Source: Bog-159 sp963738345 (GTDB taxonomy: Bacteria; Acidobacteriota; Terriglobia; Bryobacterales; Bryobacteraceae). Taken from it: DNA of 64,000 nucleotides. A program made the translations under genes and the position numbers. Below the pieces are notes generated by a model. It saw only the letters and a program-made list of their open reading frames with translations. It was not told the origin of the DNA and did not search any database. Position 1 is the stretch's first letter, and every line of letters starts with the position of its first letter. Shown here piece by piece: positions 33,775 to 42,913 of this stretch. The DNA lies in contig CAVTWI010000002.1 of NCBI GenBank assembly GCA_963738345.1, forward strand, positions 496,001 to 560,000. Reading direction: 5' to 3'.

Positions 33775-35377
33775 TCAGATCCAGTTTCCGCCGGGTAGCT
33801 TCCGGCACCAGTTTGCGGTCGGTAATAATGGCATGCGCCAAGGCAGACCCGCACTTGCAGCTTCGGCCTTCGGGCATACCGGCGACCGCTTCCGCCACAA
33901 CTTTGCAGGCGTTCTCGGCGTTCTTTACCAGGTTGGCGATAATGTCCGTCACCGTTACTGCATCGTGCTCCGGATGCCAGCAATCGTAATCCGTAACCAT
34001 AGCCACGGTTACGTAACAGATCTCGGCCTCGCGCGCCAGTTTGGCCTCCTGCAGATTGGTCATGCCAATCACGTCCATACCCCAGCTTCGATAAAGGTTT
34101 GACTCGGCCCGCGTCGAAAAAGCCGGACCCTCCATGCACAGATACGAGCCGCCTCTTTTGGCCGTAACTCCCGCCGCCGCGCAAGCCTGTTCCACTACCC
34201 CGGCAAGCTGCGGGCAGATCGGATCGGAAAAGCCGATGTGCGCCACCATGCCATCGCCAAAAAACGTGGAAATGCGCCCGCGTGTGCGGTCCACGAACTG
34301 ATCCGGAATCACGAAATCGAGCGGCTTGTGCTCCTCCTTCAATGACCCCACTGCGCTCAGCGAAATGATGCGCTCCACCCCCAGCGATTTCATCGCATAG
34401 ATGTTCGCGCGGTAATTCAACTCCGAAGGCGAGAGGCGATGGCCGCGCCCGTGCCGCGACAGAAACGCCACGTGGTGTCCCGCCAGTTTACCCGTGACCA
34501 GGTTATCGGATGGCGGCCCGAACGGCGTCTCTACCACCACTTCTTCCTGAGCTTCGAAGCCCGGCATGGAGTAGAGACCGCTCCCGCCGATAATGCCTAT
34601 CGTCGTTTGTGACATATTTCTTCCTTGCGCTGGGGGAGGCGGCATGACCGCGCGGCGGCGTGACTCCACCTCGCGCAGCAATTCCGCGACCCCGCTTCCG
34701 TTCGCCGCGATGGTGCGGATGATCGCCGGCTTTTGCCCGTCCTGCCCCAGGCTCAGCGCCCCTTGGATTTCCCTTTCCGTTCGCTCTGCTCCAGGCTGGT
34801 CCGATTTGTTGATCACGAAGATATCCGCGATCTCCATGATCCCGGCTTTGATCGCCTGGACATCGTCGCCCATCCCTGGCACCAGCACCACCACGGTCAC
34901 CTGTGCAACGTCTGCGACTTCCACTTCGTCCTGGCCAACCCCTACGGTTTCGATGATGACGAAGTCCTTGCCTGCGGCGTCCAACAGCGTCGCCAGGTTG
35001 GCGGTGGCCTGCGCCAAGCCGCCCGAAGTTCCGCGCGAAGCCATCGAACGAATAAAGATACCGGGGTCGGCATGATGGTCGAGCATGCGGATGCGGTCGC
35101 CCAGGATCGCGCCACCGGTGCGCCGGCTGCTAGGGTCCACTGCGATAATCCCGGCGGTGCGGCCTTGTTTTCGCAGTTCGCGCGCCATGGCATCCACGAG
35201 CGTGCTTTTGCCGGCGCCCGGGGGCCCGGTGATGCCGACGACGATCGCTTGTCCCGTGCGCGGCCGTAATTCGCGCAGCACTTCGAGCGCCCGTGCATCG
35301 CCGTTCTCGATTCCCGTAGCGGCGCGAGCAAGCGCGCGCGTATCGCCTTCCGCAATCTTACGCGCCCAATCTGTCAT
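33752..35377 (-). CDS. MeaB-type GTPase fused in frame to S-methyl-5'-thioadenosine phosphorylase
   Basis: A 541-residue open frame with no stop between two enzymes. Residues 1-250 are a MeaB/ArgK GTPase: Walker A GPPGAGKST (51-59), DPSSRRTGGAILGDRIRM, ETVGVGQDEVEVADVAQ and NKSDQPG. The usual C-terminal dimerisation helices of MeaB are missing. Residues 255-541 are a complete MtnP: GIIGGSGLY, ETPFGPPSDNL, SRHGRGHRLSPSELNYRANI, CMEGPAFSTRAES, GMTNLQEAKLAREAEI. MeaB protects methylmalonyl-CoA mutase and MtnP splits methylthioadenosine. MtnP may also be made alone from ATG 34615. The start overlaps the acyl-CoA dehydrogenase stop by 1 bp. Confidence 0.88.
   Translation of the reverse strand: MTDWARKIAEGDTRALARAATGIENGDARALEVLRELRPRTGQAIVVGITGPPGAGKSTLVDAMARELRKQGRTAGIIAVDPSSRRTGGAILGDRIRMLDHHADPGIFIRSMASRGTSGGLAQATANLATLLDAAGKDFVIIETVGVGQDEVEVADVAQVTVVVLVPGMGDDVQAIKAGIMEIADIFVINKSDQPGAERTEREIQGALSLGQDGQKPAIIRTIAANGSGVAELLREVESRRRAVMPPPPAQGRNMSQTTIGIIGGSGLYSMPGFEAQEEVVVETPFGPPSDNLVTGKLAGHHVAFLSRHGRGHRLSPSELNYRANIYAMKSLGVERIISLSAVGSLKEEHKPLDFVIPDQFVDRTRGRISTFFGDGMVAHIGFSDPICPQLAGVVEQACAAAGVTAKRGGSYLCMEGPAFSTRAESNLYRSWGMDVIGMTNLQEAKLAREAEICYVTVAMVTDYDCWHPEHDAVTVTDIIANLVKNAENACKVVAEAVAGMPEGRSCKCGSALAHAIITDRKLVPEATRRKLDLIVGKYFV
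34615..34626 (-). promoter_or_regulatory. internal Shine-Dalgarno and start codon for MtnP
   Basis: On the minus strand, AAGGAAG (34620-34626) lies 4 nt upstream of ATG 34613-34615, inside the MeaB-MtnP open frame. The ATG begins MSQTTIGIIGGSG, the natural N-terminus of MtnP proteins. This supports production of separate MtnP in addition to a possible fusion product. Confidence 0.7.
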
Positions 35378-36519
35378 CAGCTTTTCAGAAGTTGCCGCGC
35401 GATGACCAGGCGTTGGATTTCGCTGGTCCCTTCACCGATGGTACAAAGCTTCACGTCCCGGTAGAACTTCTCTACCGGGTAGTCTTTGATGAAGCCGTAG
35501 CCGCCGTGAATCTGCACGGCCTCGTCGGCCACGCGGACCGCTGCCTCAGAGGCGAAGAGCTTCGCCATGGCGGATTCCTTGGTCACCCGCTTCCCCGCAT
35601 CCAGCATGGTGGCGGCACGGTAGTTCAGCAGCCTCGCCGCGTCAATCGAAGTGGCCATATCCACCAGTTTGTATTGGATCGCCTGAAATTCCGAGATCGG
35701 CCGGCTGAACTGCCGCCGTATTTTCGAATAGCGCAGTGCGGCATCGTAGGCTCCCTGCGCCATTCCGATGGATAGCGCGGCAATCGAGATGCGCCCGCCG
35801 TCCAAGACCTTCAAACTATCGACGAAACCTTCGCCGCGCTTGCCCAACAATTGCGTTTGCGGTACGCGGCAGTTCTCGAAGATTACTTCACCCGTGGCGC
35901 TGGCCCGCAGGCCTAGCTTGTTTTCCTTCTTGCCGGGACGAAAGCCCGCCGTACCTTGATCGATAATGAACGCCGAGATGCCGTGCTGTGCCGCTGTCCG
36001 GTCCGTCACTGCCATGGCCACGCAAACGTTGGCGAAATGCGCATTCGTAGTGAATGTCTTGGCGCCGTCGATCATCCAGCAGCCTTCGTTCAGGTGCGCC
36101 GCAGTACGCGTTCCCGCTGCGTCCGAACCCGCCTCCGGTTCCGTCAGCGACCAGCAACCGAGCCACTCGCCTGACGCCAGTTTCGGGATATACCGTTGCC
36201 GCTGCTCTTCGGTACCCATCTTGAAGATGTGGTTGCTGCAAAGCGACGTGTGCGCCGCGACGATGATTCCCACCGAGCCATCCACGCGCGACAGTTCCTC
36301 AATGATGATGCCGTACTCCACGTAGCCTAAGCCGGCGCCGCCTAACTCTTCGGGAAAAATCGCGCCCATATAGCCGAGTTTCCCCAGCTTGGCGACCACC
36401 TCGGCAGGGAAGATCTGGCCTTCGTCCCACTCCATCACATGGGGCGCAATCTCCGCCTCGGCGAATTCACGTACGGACTTGCGCAGTTGGATCTGTTCGG
36501 GCGTGTACTCGAAATCCAT
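35377..36519 (-). CDS. acyl-CoA dehydrogenase, short/branched-chain type
   Basis: A 380-residue acyl-CoA dehydrogenase of normal length. Signatures are TPEQIQLRKSVREFAEAEIAP, GCWSLTEPEAGSDAAGT, AKTFTTNAHFANVCVAM, and the C-terminal IHGGYGFIKDYPVEKFYRD followed by IGEGTSEIQRLVIARQLL, with the catalytic-base Glu in EGTSE. This form acts on short or branched acyl-CoAs. It overlaps the MeaB-MtnP gene by 1 bp, so a role in branched-chain amino acid or odd-chain degradation towards methylmalonyl-CoA is plausible. It is preceded by the Gfo/Idh/MocA gene with a 21-bp gap. Confidence 0.92.
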   Translation of the reverse strand: MDFEYTPEQIQLRKSVREFAEAEIAPHVMEWDEGQIFPAEVVAKLGKLGYMGAIFPEELGGAGLGYVEYGIIIEELSRVDGSVGIIVAAHTSLCSNHIFKMGTEEQRQRYIPKLASGEWLGCWSLTEPEAGSDAAGTRTAAHLNEGCWMIDGAKTFTTNAHFANVCVAMAVTDRTAAQHGISAFIIDQGTAGFRPGKKENKLGLRASATGEVIFENCRVPQTQLLGKRGEGFVDSLKVLDGGRISIAALSIGMAQGAYDAALRYSKIRRQFSRPISEFQAIQYKLVDMATSIDAARLLNYRAATMLDAGKRVTKESAMAKLFASEAAVRVADEAVQIHGGYGFIKDYPVEKFYRDVKLCTIGEGTSEIQRLVIARQLLKS

Positions 36520-36540
36520 AGTTTGAAAGAGAATAGCAGG

Positions 36541-37737
36541 TTAAACGATTTCGTCTTTGGCGGCGTCCCAATGCGTCGGACGCTGGTGGCGGTAGCTGTC
36601 GACCGCCATACGGCAGGCAATCGAGACCCGGTAGCCCAGTTCGAACGGACAGTTGGGTTCGTGGCCCGACCGGATGCAATCCAGGAAATTCTGCATGTGC
36701 GCATTGGGCGCTGTGCGCGTGGATCCCAGCATCTCGGCGCCATCCGGGCGGTTTACTTTCTGCGGCAGGTAGCGGATCTGCTGGCTCTTTGAGATGGTGC
36801 CATCGGTGCCCAGTACGTCTTCGGTGCTGCCCAGTTGATTGTTGCCGAAGCCCGAATCCCACGAAAACAGGATTTGTTCGGGATGTTCCAGCGTCACGTT
36901 CATGGTGTCCGGCACTTCGCGGCCGTCTTTCCATAGATAGACGCCGCCCACCATGTTGGCGGTGTGCGGAATCTTCAGGCCCATCACTTTATACCAGAAG
37001 GCCACCTGGTGGCACATATTCTCGTACACGTTGCCGCCCGAATAATCCCAGAAGAAGCGCCAGTTGATGTAGCGGTTCGCATCGAATTCATGCGCGGGCG
37101 CCTCGCCCAGGAACGATTTCCAAATGATGTTCTCGGGCGTCATGTCGGGGAATATGGGGCGCGTCCACTGCGGCTTGCCATGCGGCGTGTTGCGGTACAT
37201 GTGCGCGTGAATCGCAGTGATCTTACCCACGTTTCCGGTCTTCAGGAAATTCACCGCGTCCACTACCTGGCCGGAGGAACAAGCCTGGTGCCCGATCTGC
37301 ACCGTACGCCGGCCGGCGCGTTGATAGGCGGCGCGCATACGCTTGGCGTGCTTCACGCTGAACGCCATAGTCTTTTCCTGATACACGTGTTTGCCGGCAT
37401 CGAGGGCCGCCACGAAATGCTCGCAATGCAGGTGCTGGGGCGTGGCGATCAGCACGGCGTCGATGCTTTTATCGTCCAGCAGATGGCGGTAGTCAAGATA
37501 GGTTTTGGCGCCTGGCGCCACAGCTTTCGAATCTTCCAGGCGTTTAGTGTAGACGTCCGCCACGGCTACGAATTCGGTGTTGGGACAGGCGAGCGCCTCG
37601 CGCATGATCTGCGTGCCGCGATCGCCCGCGCCGATAATGCCCAAGCGAATGCGGTCGCTTGACGCGAGCACCTGGGGCGCCATGGCGCCAGCCAAACCGG
37701 TAGCCACTTTGCCGATAAAAATCCGGCGAGACTGCAT
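36541..37737 (-). CDS. Tat-exported Gfo/Idh/MocA family oxidoreductase
   Basis: About 398 residues from ATG 37737, which gives a twin-arginine signal (QSRRIFIGKVATGLAGAMAP). The Rossmann domain starts with RLGIIGAGDRGTQI and includes EFVAVADVYTKRLEDSK and VLIATPQHLHCEHFVAALD. The conserved dinucleotide/substrate motif EKTMAFSV follows, where the family has EKP. The catalytic-region residues GHQACSSGQVVDAV and CHQVAFWYKV are present. Secreted Gfo/Idh/MocA enzymes are numerous in Acidobacteria and in planctomycetes, using NAD(P) in sugar or cyclitol conversions. The substrate is unknown. Confidence 0.88.
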   Translation of the reverse strand: MQSRRIFIGKVATGLAGAMAPQVLASSDRIRLGIIGAGDRGTQIMREALACPNTEFVAVADVYTKRLEDSKAVAPGAKTYLDYRHLLDDKSIDAVLIATPQHLHCEHFVAALDAGKHVYQEKTMAFSVKHAKRMRAAYQRAGRRTVQIGHQACSSGQVVDAVNFLKTGNVGKITAIHAHMYRNTPHGKPQWTRPIFPDMTPENIIWKSFLGEAPAHEFDANRYINWRFFWDYSGGNVYENMCHQVAFWYKVMGLKIPHTANMVGGVYLWKDGREVPDTMNVTLEHPEQILFSWDSGFGNNQLGSTEDVLGTDGTISKSQQIRYLPQKVNRPDGAEMLGSTRTAPNAHMQNFLDCIRSGHEPNCPFELGYRVSIACRMAVDSYRHQRPTHWDAAKDEIV

Positions 37738-37860
37738 GGAAAAACTCCTTCGGAAGCACACGTCACGCGCGGGCAGACAGGCGCTGTATGCTACAAACCG
37801 TGCTATTGATCAGGATAACATTTGCCCCAGCCGCGCGCCGCCAAGCTACCATGTATTGTC

Positions 37861-39513
37861 ATGCCCGAATCCCTGGCCCCCGGCGCCGTCCTGGCGCACT
37901 ACCGTATCGTCTCGCGCCTTGGCGCCGGCGGCATGGGGGAAGTCTACCTGGCCCAGGACTTAAACCTGGAACGCCCCGTCGCCCTTAAAATTCTACCTCC
38001 CGAAGTGGCGCACGACGCCGACCGCATGCGCCGCTTCGTCCAGGAGGCTAAGACCGCCTCAGCCCTCAGCCATCCCAACGTCGCGCGCGTGTTCGAAATC
38101 GGTGATGCGGAAGGCGTCAGCTTTCTCGCGATGGAGTACATCGAAGGCCAAACCCTGGACGCGCGCATCGCCGGCGCGCCCCTGCCGCTTCCCGAAGCCA
38201 TTGAAATCGCCAGCCAGGTGGCCGACGCGCTGGATGCGGCGCACGCCAAGGGCATCGTGCATCGCGACATCAAGCCTGCCAACATTATGATCGCCCCCCG
38301 GGGGCACGTTTCCGTCCTTGACTTCGGATTGGCCAAAATGACGGCTCTAGGCGGCGTTTCGGGCGCCAGTCGCGCTGCCACCCAATTCCTGACCGATCCG
38401 GGCATGGTCATGGGCACTGTGCACTATATGAGCCCCGAGCAGGCGTTAGGTCGCGAGGCCGATGCGCGCTCCGATCTCTTCAGCCTGGGCGTGGTGCTCT
38501 ACGAAATGTGTACCGGACGCCTGCCCTACGCCGGGGTGAACGCCACCGAACTGTTGATGCAGATTCTCCACTCGCAGCCCGAGGCCATGGCGCGCTTCAA
38601 TTACGAAACGCCGCCCGAACTCGAACGCATCGTGCGCAAGTGCCTGGAGAAAGACCGCGACCGGCGCTATCAGACTGCCCGCGACGTGCTGGTCGATCTG
38701 AAGAACCTGCAGCGTAGCTACGAACCCATCGATTCCGCCGCCAAGACCAGCGGCACGCGCGCGCGCACTGCCCAGATCGGCGCCGTGATCGTGGACGACG
38801 AAGACTTGGCGCGCGGCCTGGTACGTGAAATGCTGAAAGCGCATCCCGACATTCGTGTTCTGGCCGAATGCGGCAACGGTTTCCAAGCCGTGAAAACCGT
38901 GGCCGATCTGAAGCCGGATCTGCTATTCCTGGATATCCAGATGCCCAAGCTGGACGGCTTCGAAGTGCTGGAATTAGTGGGCCGCGATATCGCCGTAATC
39001 TTCACCACGGCTTACGACACCTACGCGATGCGGGCTTTCGATGCGCACGCGGTGGACTATTTGTTAAAGCCCTTCAGCGCCGAGCGCTTCGCCAAGGCGC
39101 TGGAGCGTGCCAAGCAGCGCCTGGGCGAGAAGACTCCCGATCCGGTGGAACTGGCCGCCGCCGCCCGTCCGCCCGAACAATTCCTGCAGCGCATCGTAGT
39201 GAAGGATGGACCGGCTGTGCACGTGATCCCCGTCGAAAAACTGGATTACGCGGAAGCGCAGGATGATTACGTTGCGCTGAAAAGCGACAAGAAGACTTAC
39301 CTGAAGCAACAGACTATCTCCAGCCTGGAGACGATGCTCGATCCCGCCCAATTCATCCGCATCCACCGGTCGCATATCGTGAATCTGGAACGCGTGGCGA
39401 AGATCGAGGCGTATACCAAGGACAGCAAGATTGCCGTGCTGCGCGACGGAACCCAATTGCCCGTCAGCCGGGCAGGCTATTCTCGCTTGAAAACCTTATT
39501 GGGCGAAAGCTGA
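37861..39513 (+). CDS. Ser/Thr protein kinase fused to REC-LytTR response regulator
   Basis: A 550-residue protein from ATG 37861. Residues 15-285 are a PknB-like kinase: RLGAGGMGEVYLA glycine loop, VALKILPP Lys, HRDIKPANIM (about 134-143), DFGLAKM (about 153) and MGTVHYMSPEQ. Residues 305-425 are a receiver domain: VIVDDEDLARGLVREML, phospho-Asp in LLFLDIQMPK, TTAYDTYAMRAFDAHAVDYL and KPF. Residues 440-548 are a LytTR DNA-binding domain: VEKLDYAEAQDDYVALKS, IRIHRSHIVNLERV, LPVSRAGYSRLK. It has no membrane segment, so it acts in the cytoplasm. All active residues are intact. It may phosphorylate or gate its own regulator part. Confidence 0.93.
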   Translation: MPESLAPGAVLAHYRIVSRLGAGGMGEVYLAQDLNLERPVALKILPPEVAHDADRMRRFVQEAKTASALSHPNVARVFEIGDAEGVSFLAMEYIEGQTLDARIAGAPLPLPEAIEIASQVADALDAAHAKGIVHRDIKPANIMIAPRGHVSVLDFGLAKMTALGGVSGASRAATQFLTDPGMVMGTVHYMSPEQALGREADARSDLFSLGVVLYEMCTGRLPYAGVNATELLMQILHSQPEAMARFNYETPPELERIVRKCLEKDRDRRYQTARDVLVDLKNLQRSYEPIDSAAKTSGTRARTAQIGAVIVDDEDLARGLVREMLKAHPDIRVLAECGNGFQAVKTVADLKPDLLFLDIQMPKLDGFEVLELVGRDIAVIFTTAYDTYAMRAFDAHAVDYLLKPFSAERFAKALERAKQRLGEKTPDPVELAAAARPPEQFLQRIVVKDGPAVHVIPVEKLDYAEAQDDYVALKSDKKTYLKQQTISSLETMLDPAQFIRIHRSHIVNLERVAKIEAYTKDSKIAVLRDGTQLPVSRAGYSRLKTLLGES

Positions 39514-39520
39514 GGCTTCG

Positions 39521-42500
39521 CTATGCGGCGCGGTTGGCCAACAACGCCTGGATACTCAGCGCCGGCGCCGGACCGCCCAGCATAAAGCTTTGCGCCCGGT
39601 CGCACCCCATGGCCTTGAGTTGCTGCAGTTGCTCCGCGGTCTCTACGCCCTCCGCCACCGCCCGCATGCCCAGGCCGTGCGCCAGCCCCACAATGGATTG
39701 CACCAGCGTGCGCGTATTATCCGCGCTATTCATGCGCTGTACAAACTTCCGGTCGATCTTCAGGTTGTCGATGGGCAGTTCTTCAAGGTAGCTCAAGGAC
39801 GAATAGCCGGTGCCGAAATCGTCCAACGAAACGCTGACGCCCATCTTCTTCAGTTCCCTGAGCTGACGCGCCGTCTCGCGGATGTCCTGCATGATGACGC
39901 TTTCGGTCAGTTCCAAGTCCAGATGCGATGCCGGTAGCCCCGTTTCCAACAACGTTGCGGCCACGGTTTCGGCTAGATCGCCCCGTGCGAATTGGACCGC
40001 CGAAGTGTTGACCGCCACTTGCACCGCCCCGTAGCCGGCGTCCCACCATAGTTTCCCCTGGCGGCATGCATCACGTAGGACGCGCGCGCCGATGGGTACG
40101 ATCAGTCCGCTCTCCTCGGCGATGGGAATCATCACCGACGGAGGCACGCGCCCGAACTTCGGATTATCCCAGCGCGCCAGCGCTTCGAGCCCGGCAATGC
40201 AGCCCGTGGCCAGTTCGAATTGAGGCTGGTAATGCAGCGAGATTTCACCTCGCTCCAAGGCATGATGCAGTTCGCTCTCAATGGCCAGTCGCCGGTTGGC
40301 CGCCTGGCTGATCTCGGGGCTGGACAATTGGATATGCCGTTTGCCTTGCCGTTTGGCGGCGTACAGAGCACTGTCCGCCGCGCGCTGCAAAGAGCCCAGA
40401 TCCTCGCCATCTTGCGGGTATAGCGCGATACCGATGCTGGCGCCCAAAAACACTTCGTTGCCCTTAACCGAAAAGGGCGGCGACAGTGTGCCCAGAATTC
40501 GCTCCGCGACGATTACCGCATCTTGTGGTGAGCGCACTTCGCCCAGAACTACCAGAAAGCGGTCGCCGCCGCTTCGTGAAAGCGCCTCAGATTCGCGCAG
40601 GCAACCGGTCAAGCGTTCCGCGGCCGATCGAATTAGCGTGTCGCCGGCGGAATGCCCCAGCGTATCGTTAATGCGTTTGAAGCGGTCGAGATCCAGATAC
40701 AAAAGCGCGACCAGGCGGCCTTGCCGGCGCGCGCGCGCCAATGCCTGGCGAAAGCGATCTTCGAAGACGCCGCGGTTGGGAAGGCCTGTCAAAAGATCGT
40801 GTGTGGCCTGGTGCGCCAGTTTCTGTTCCATCCGCTTGCGGTCGGTGATGTCGGAAACCAGTCCGTCGCGATACCGCTGGCCGTCGCGCTCGTGTACGTG
40901 TACCGCGCGGCTATGAAGCCAGATCCATTGTTCGTCTTTTCTCCGGAAGCGATACTCCATGTCGAGCGCTTTTCCGCGCTCAAAAAGCGCCTGGTTAGCG
41001 GCTTCGATCTGCGGGCGGTCATCGGGATGAATGCGATCCAGCCACAATCCGGGCTGGCAGACTTCTTCCGCAGTGAATCCGCTGATGGTTTCGCAGTTGG
41101 AACTGGCGAATACCGGCTGACCCTGTTCATCCGCGACGAGGACCACATCGGGCAAGTTAGCGACCAGCCACCGGTAGCGCTCTTCGCTTTCGAGCAGCGC
41201 TTCCCGGTCCCGCCGCCGCAGGCTGATGTCCCGCGCAATTGTGGACGTGCCCACGATTTCCCCGGCGCCATTGCGTACCGGAGATATGGTCAAGGAAACT
41301 TCGAGATGGCCGCCGTCGCGCCGCACCGTAACCGTCTCCAGTTGCGAAATGGTTTCGCCGGTCGCGATGCGGTTCAGCAAACGGGACGTGTCGGCAGCGC
41401 GGCTGGGCAGCGCCAAAATCGACGCCGGCTTACCTAAGATCTCTTCGGCACTGTAGCCGTACATGCGCTCCGCAGCTTTGTTCCAACTCAGGAATCTCCC
41501 ATCAAGCGCCGTGCCGAAGATGGCATCGTCAGCCGAATCCACGATAGACGCTAGCAGCGACCGCGCATCCTGCGCCTGCACCCTGGCGGTGACGTCTCGC
41601 ATGATCGCGGCGCGCGCCGTGATTCTGCCGTCCTCGTTCCGTATGGGGCAGGCCGAGATCGAAATGTTTACGCGCTTGCCGTCCTTGGTCAGGCCGATAG
41701 CTTCAAATTGGCCCACATTTTCGCCGGCGCGCAGCACTTCGGAAATCCATTTTAGGCGGGCGCGTTGATCGGGCGGCGCCAGTATCGACACCGGTTGCCC
41801 CACCACCTCTTCAGCCCGGTAGCCGAACAGTCGCGCTGCGCCGCCGTTCCAGCTCAAGATGATCCCCTCGGGCGTGCTGCTCATGATGGCGTCTTCGGAA
41901 GATTCCACGATGGACGCCAGGAAGGATTTAGTCTCGTCCGCTGCCCGCCGCGCTGTTAGATCGCGGCGAATCTCCACATAGCGGAACGTAGTGCCGTCGG
42001 CGTCACGCACCGGCGTTACGGTCACCTCTTCCAGGTACTCCGACCCGTCTTTGCGGCGGTTGGCCACTTCGCCGCGCCACGTCTCGCCGCTCCGGATGGT
42101 CTCCTCAATGCGCCTCTGAAAGGCCGATCCCAGCGCCTTTTCTCCCATGCGGCGATCCTGATCCGCCGCCTCAGCCGCAGTGTAGCCGGTCATCCGGGTA
42201 AAGGCTGGATTAACGTACTGGACTGCGCCGGCACCATCGGCGATCACCACCGCATCGGAAGAATCCGCAATCGCGCCGGTGAGTCCGGCCAGTTCCATTT
42301 CCGTCCCTATGTCCTGGGTATACGTAGCCGATTGCGTTTGGCTTTGCTCGGCCAGATCGGCCTGCTGCCGCATGGCCGCGTATGCCGCGAGCGTTAGGGC
42401 CAGCGTTAGAAAGGCGATGGTAGTCGCCGGGGAAGGGTGCGGCGTTCCATGGGTCTTAGCCAATTGATTCGCCAATTGATAGGCAAACCAGCCTACTCCG

Positions 42501-42613
42501 CATCCCAGGGAACCTTTGATCAGCCAACCCGTAAAGCGGCGACTGCCGAGGCCCAGAGCCTCGGTGGTCTCGGTTGGCACTCCCGGGGAGGAGGTATTCG
42601 GGTTCAAAAGCAT
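39521..42613 (-). CDS. membrane PAS(x4)-GGDEF(degenerate)-EAL protein, probable c-di-GMP phosphodiesterase
   Basis: A 1030-residue protein. Two N-terminal hydrophobic segments (about 33-50 and 63-80) anchor it. Four PAS domains follow (about 112-230, 232-350, 354-470, 480-600), each with the N-x-a-a-e-r-m-x-G-Y-type core. The GGDEF domain (about 605-770) has SGGDRF instead of GGDEF, so cyclase activity is doubtful. The EAL domain (about 785-1025) has EALARW, the metal loop DDFGTGYSSLSYL and NLKIDRKFV, all intact. It should hydrolyse cyclic-di-GMP in response to signals such as redox, light or ligands. It is divergent to the diguanylate cyclase gene, sharing the 300-bp region between. Confidence 0.92.
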   Translation of the reverse strand: MLLNPNTSSPGVPTETTEALGLGSRRFTGWLIKGSLGCGVGWFAYQLANQLAKTHGTPHPSPATTIAFLTLALTLAAYAAMRQQADLAEQSQTQSATYTQDIGTEMELAGLTGAIADSSDAVVIADGAGAVQYVNPAFTRMTGYTAAEAADQDRRMGEKALGSAFQRRIEETIRSGETWRGEVANRRKDGSEYLEEVTVTPVRDADGTTFRYVEIRRDLTARRAADETKSFLASIVESSEDAIMSSTPEGIILSWNGGAARLFGYRAEEVVGQPVSILAPPDQRARLKWISEVLRAGENVGQFEAIGLTKDGKRVNISISACPIRNEDGRITARAAIMRDVTARVQAQDARSLLASIVDSADDAIFGTALDGRFLSWNKAAERMYGYSAEEILGKPASILALPSRAADTSRLLNRIATGETISQLETVTVRRDGGHLEVSLTISPVRNGAGEIVGTSTIARDISLRRRDREALLESEERYRWLVANLPDVVLVADEQGQPVFASSNCETISGFTAEEVCQPGLWLDRIHPDDRPQIEAANQALFERGKALDMEYRFRRKDEQWIWLHSRAVHVHERDGQRYRDGLVSDITDRKRMEQKLAHQATHDLLTGLPNRGVFEDRFRQALARARRQGRLVALLYLDLDRFKRINDTLGHSAGDTLIRSAAERLTGCLRESEALSRSGGDRFLVVLGEVRSPQDAVIVAERILGTLSPPFSVKGNEVFLGASIGIALYPQDGEDLGSLQRAADSALYAAKRQGKRHIQLSSPEISQAANRRLAIESELHHALERGEISLHYQPQFELATGCIAGLEALARWDNPKFGRVPPSVMIPIAEESGLIVPIGARVLRDACRQGKLWWDAGYGAVQVAVNTSAVQFARGDLAETVAATLLETGLPASHLDLELTESVIMQDIRETARQLRELKKMGVSVSLDDFGTGYSSLSYLEELPIDNLKIDRKFVQRMNSADNTRTLVQSIVGLAHGLGMRAVAEGVETAEQLQQLKAMGCDRAQSFMLGGPAPALSIQALLANRAA

Positions 42614-42913
42614 CGCTTGTGCTGCCGGTTAGATTATAGCTTTTGCTTGGAAACCAATTCACCATATCCTTGGATATTTAATATTGAAATCTTTACCAAG
42701 CATCGGGTGAAAAAGCACTTACGCGCCTGCTTGTCGCCGAAATTACCGCGTTTTTCATACCGAAACTGAGTCCGATAGTGCCTTAGATAGCATCTGTTAA
42801 CCTAATGCAGATTAACTGTTAGGGGTATAGACCATACCCCAATCGATGTATGAGATTAGTTTTAGGGGATCCGATAAACAGGTCTGAAGGGTTTGTGCCG
42901 ATGAAGATATTGA
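42614..42913. promoter_or_regulatory. AT-rich divergent regulatory region between c-di-GMP genes
   Basis: This 300-bp gap is noticeably more AT-rich than its surroundings and must contain the promoters of both genes. It holds a perfect 7-bp inverted repeat GGGGTAT-agacc-ATACCCC at 42822-42840, a possible operator. A CCTAA / TTAGG pair flanks the same area (about 42800-42823). No coding gene is evident; ATG 42901 opens only a 13-codon frame. Confidence 0.5.
42822..42840. promoter_or_regulatory. palindromic putative operator GGGGTAT-N5-ATACCCC
   Basis: Perfect 7-bp dyad with a 5-nt spacer lies 74 bp upstream of the diguanylate cyclase start and about 210 bp upstream of the phosphodiesterase start. 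It could serve as a regulator-binding site or an RNA hairpin. The regulator is unknown. Confidence 0.4.
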
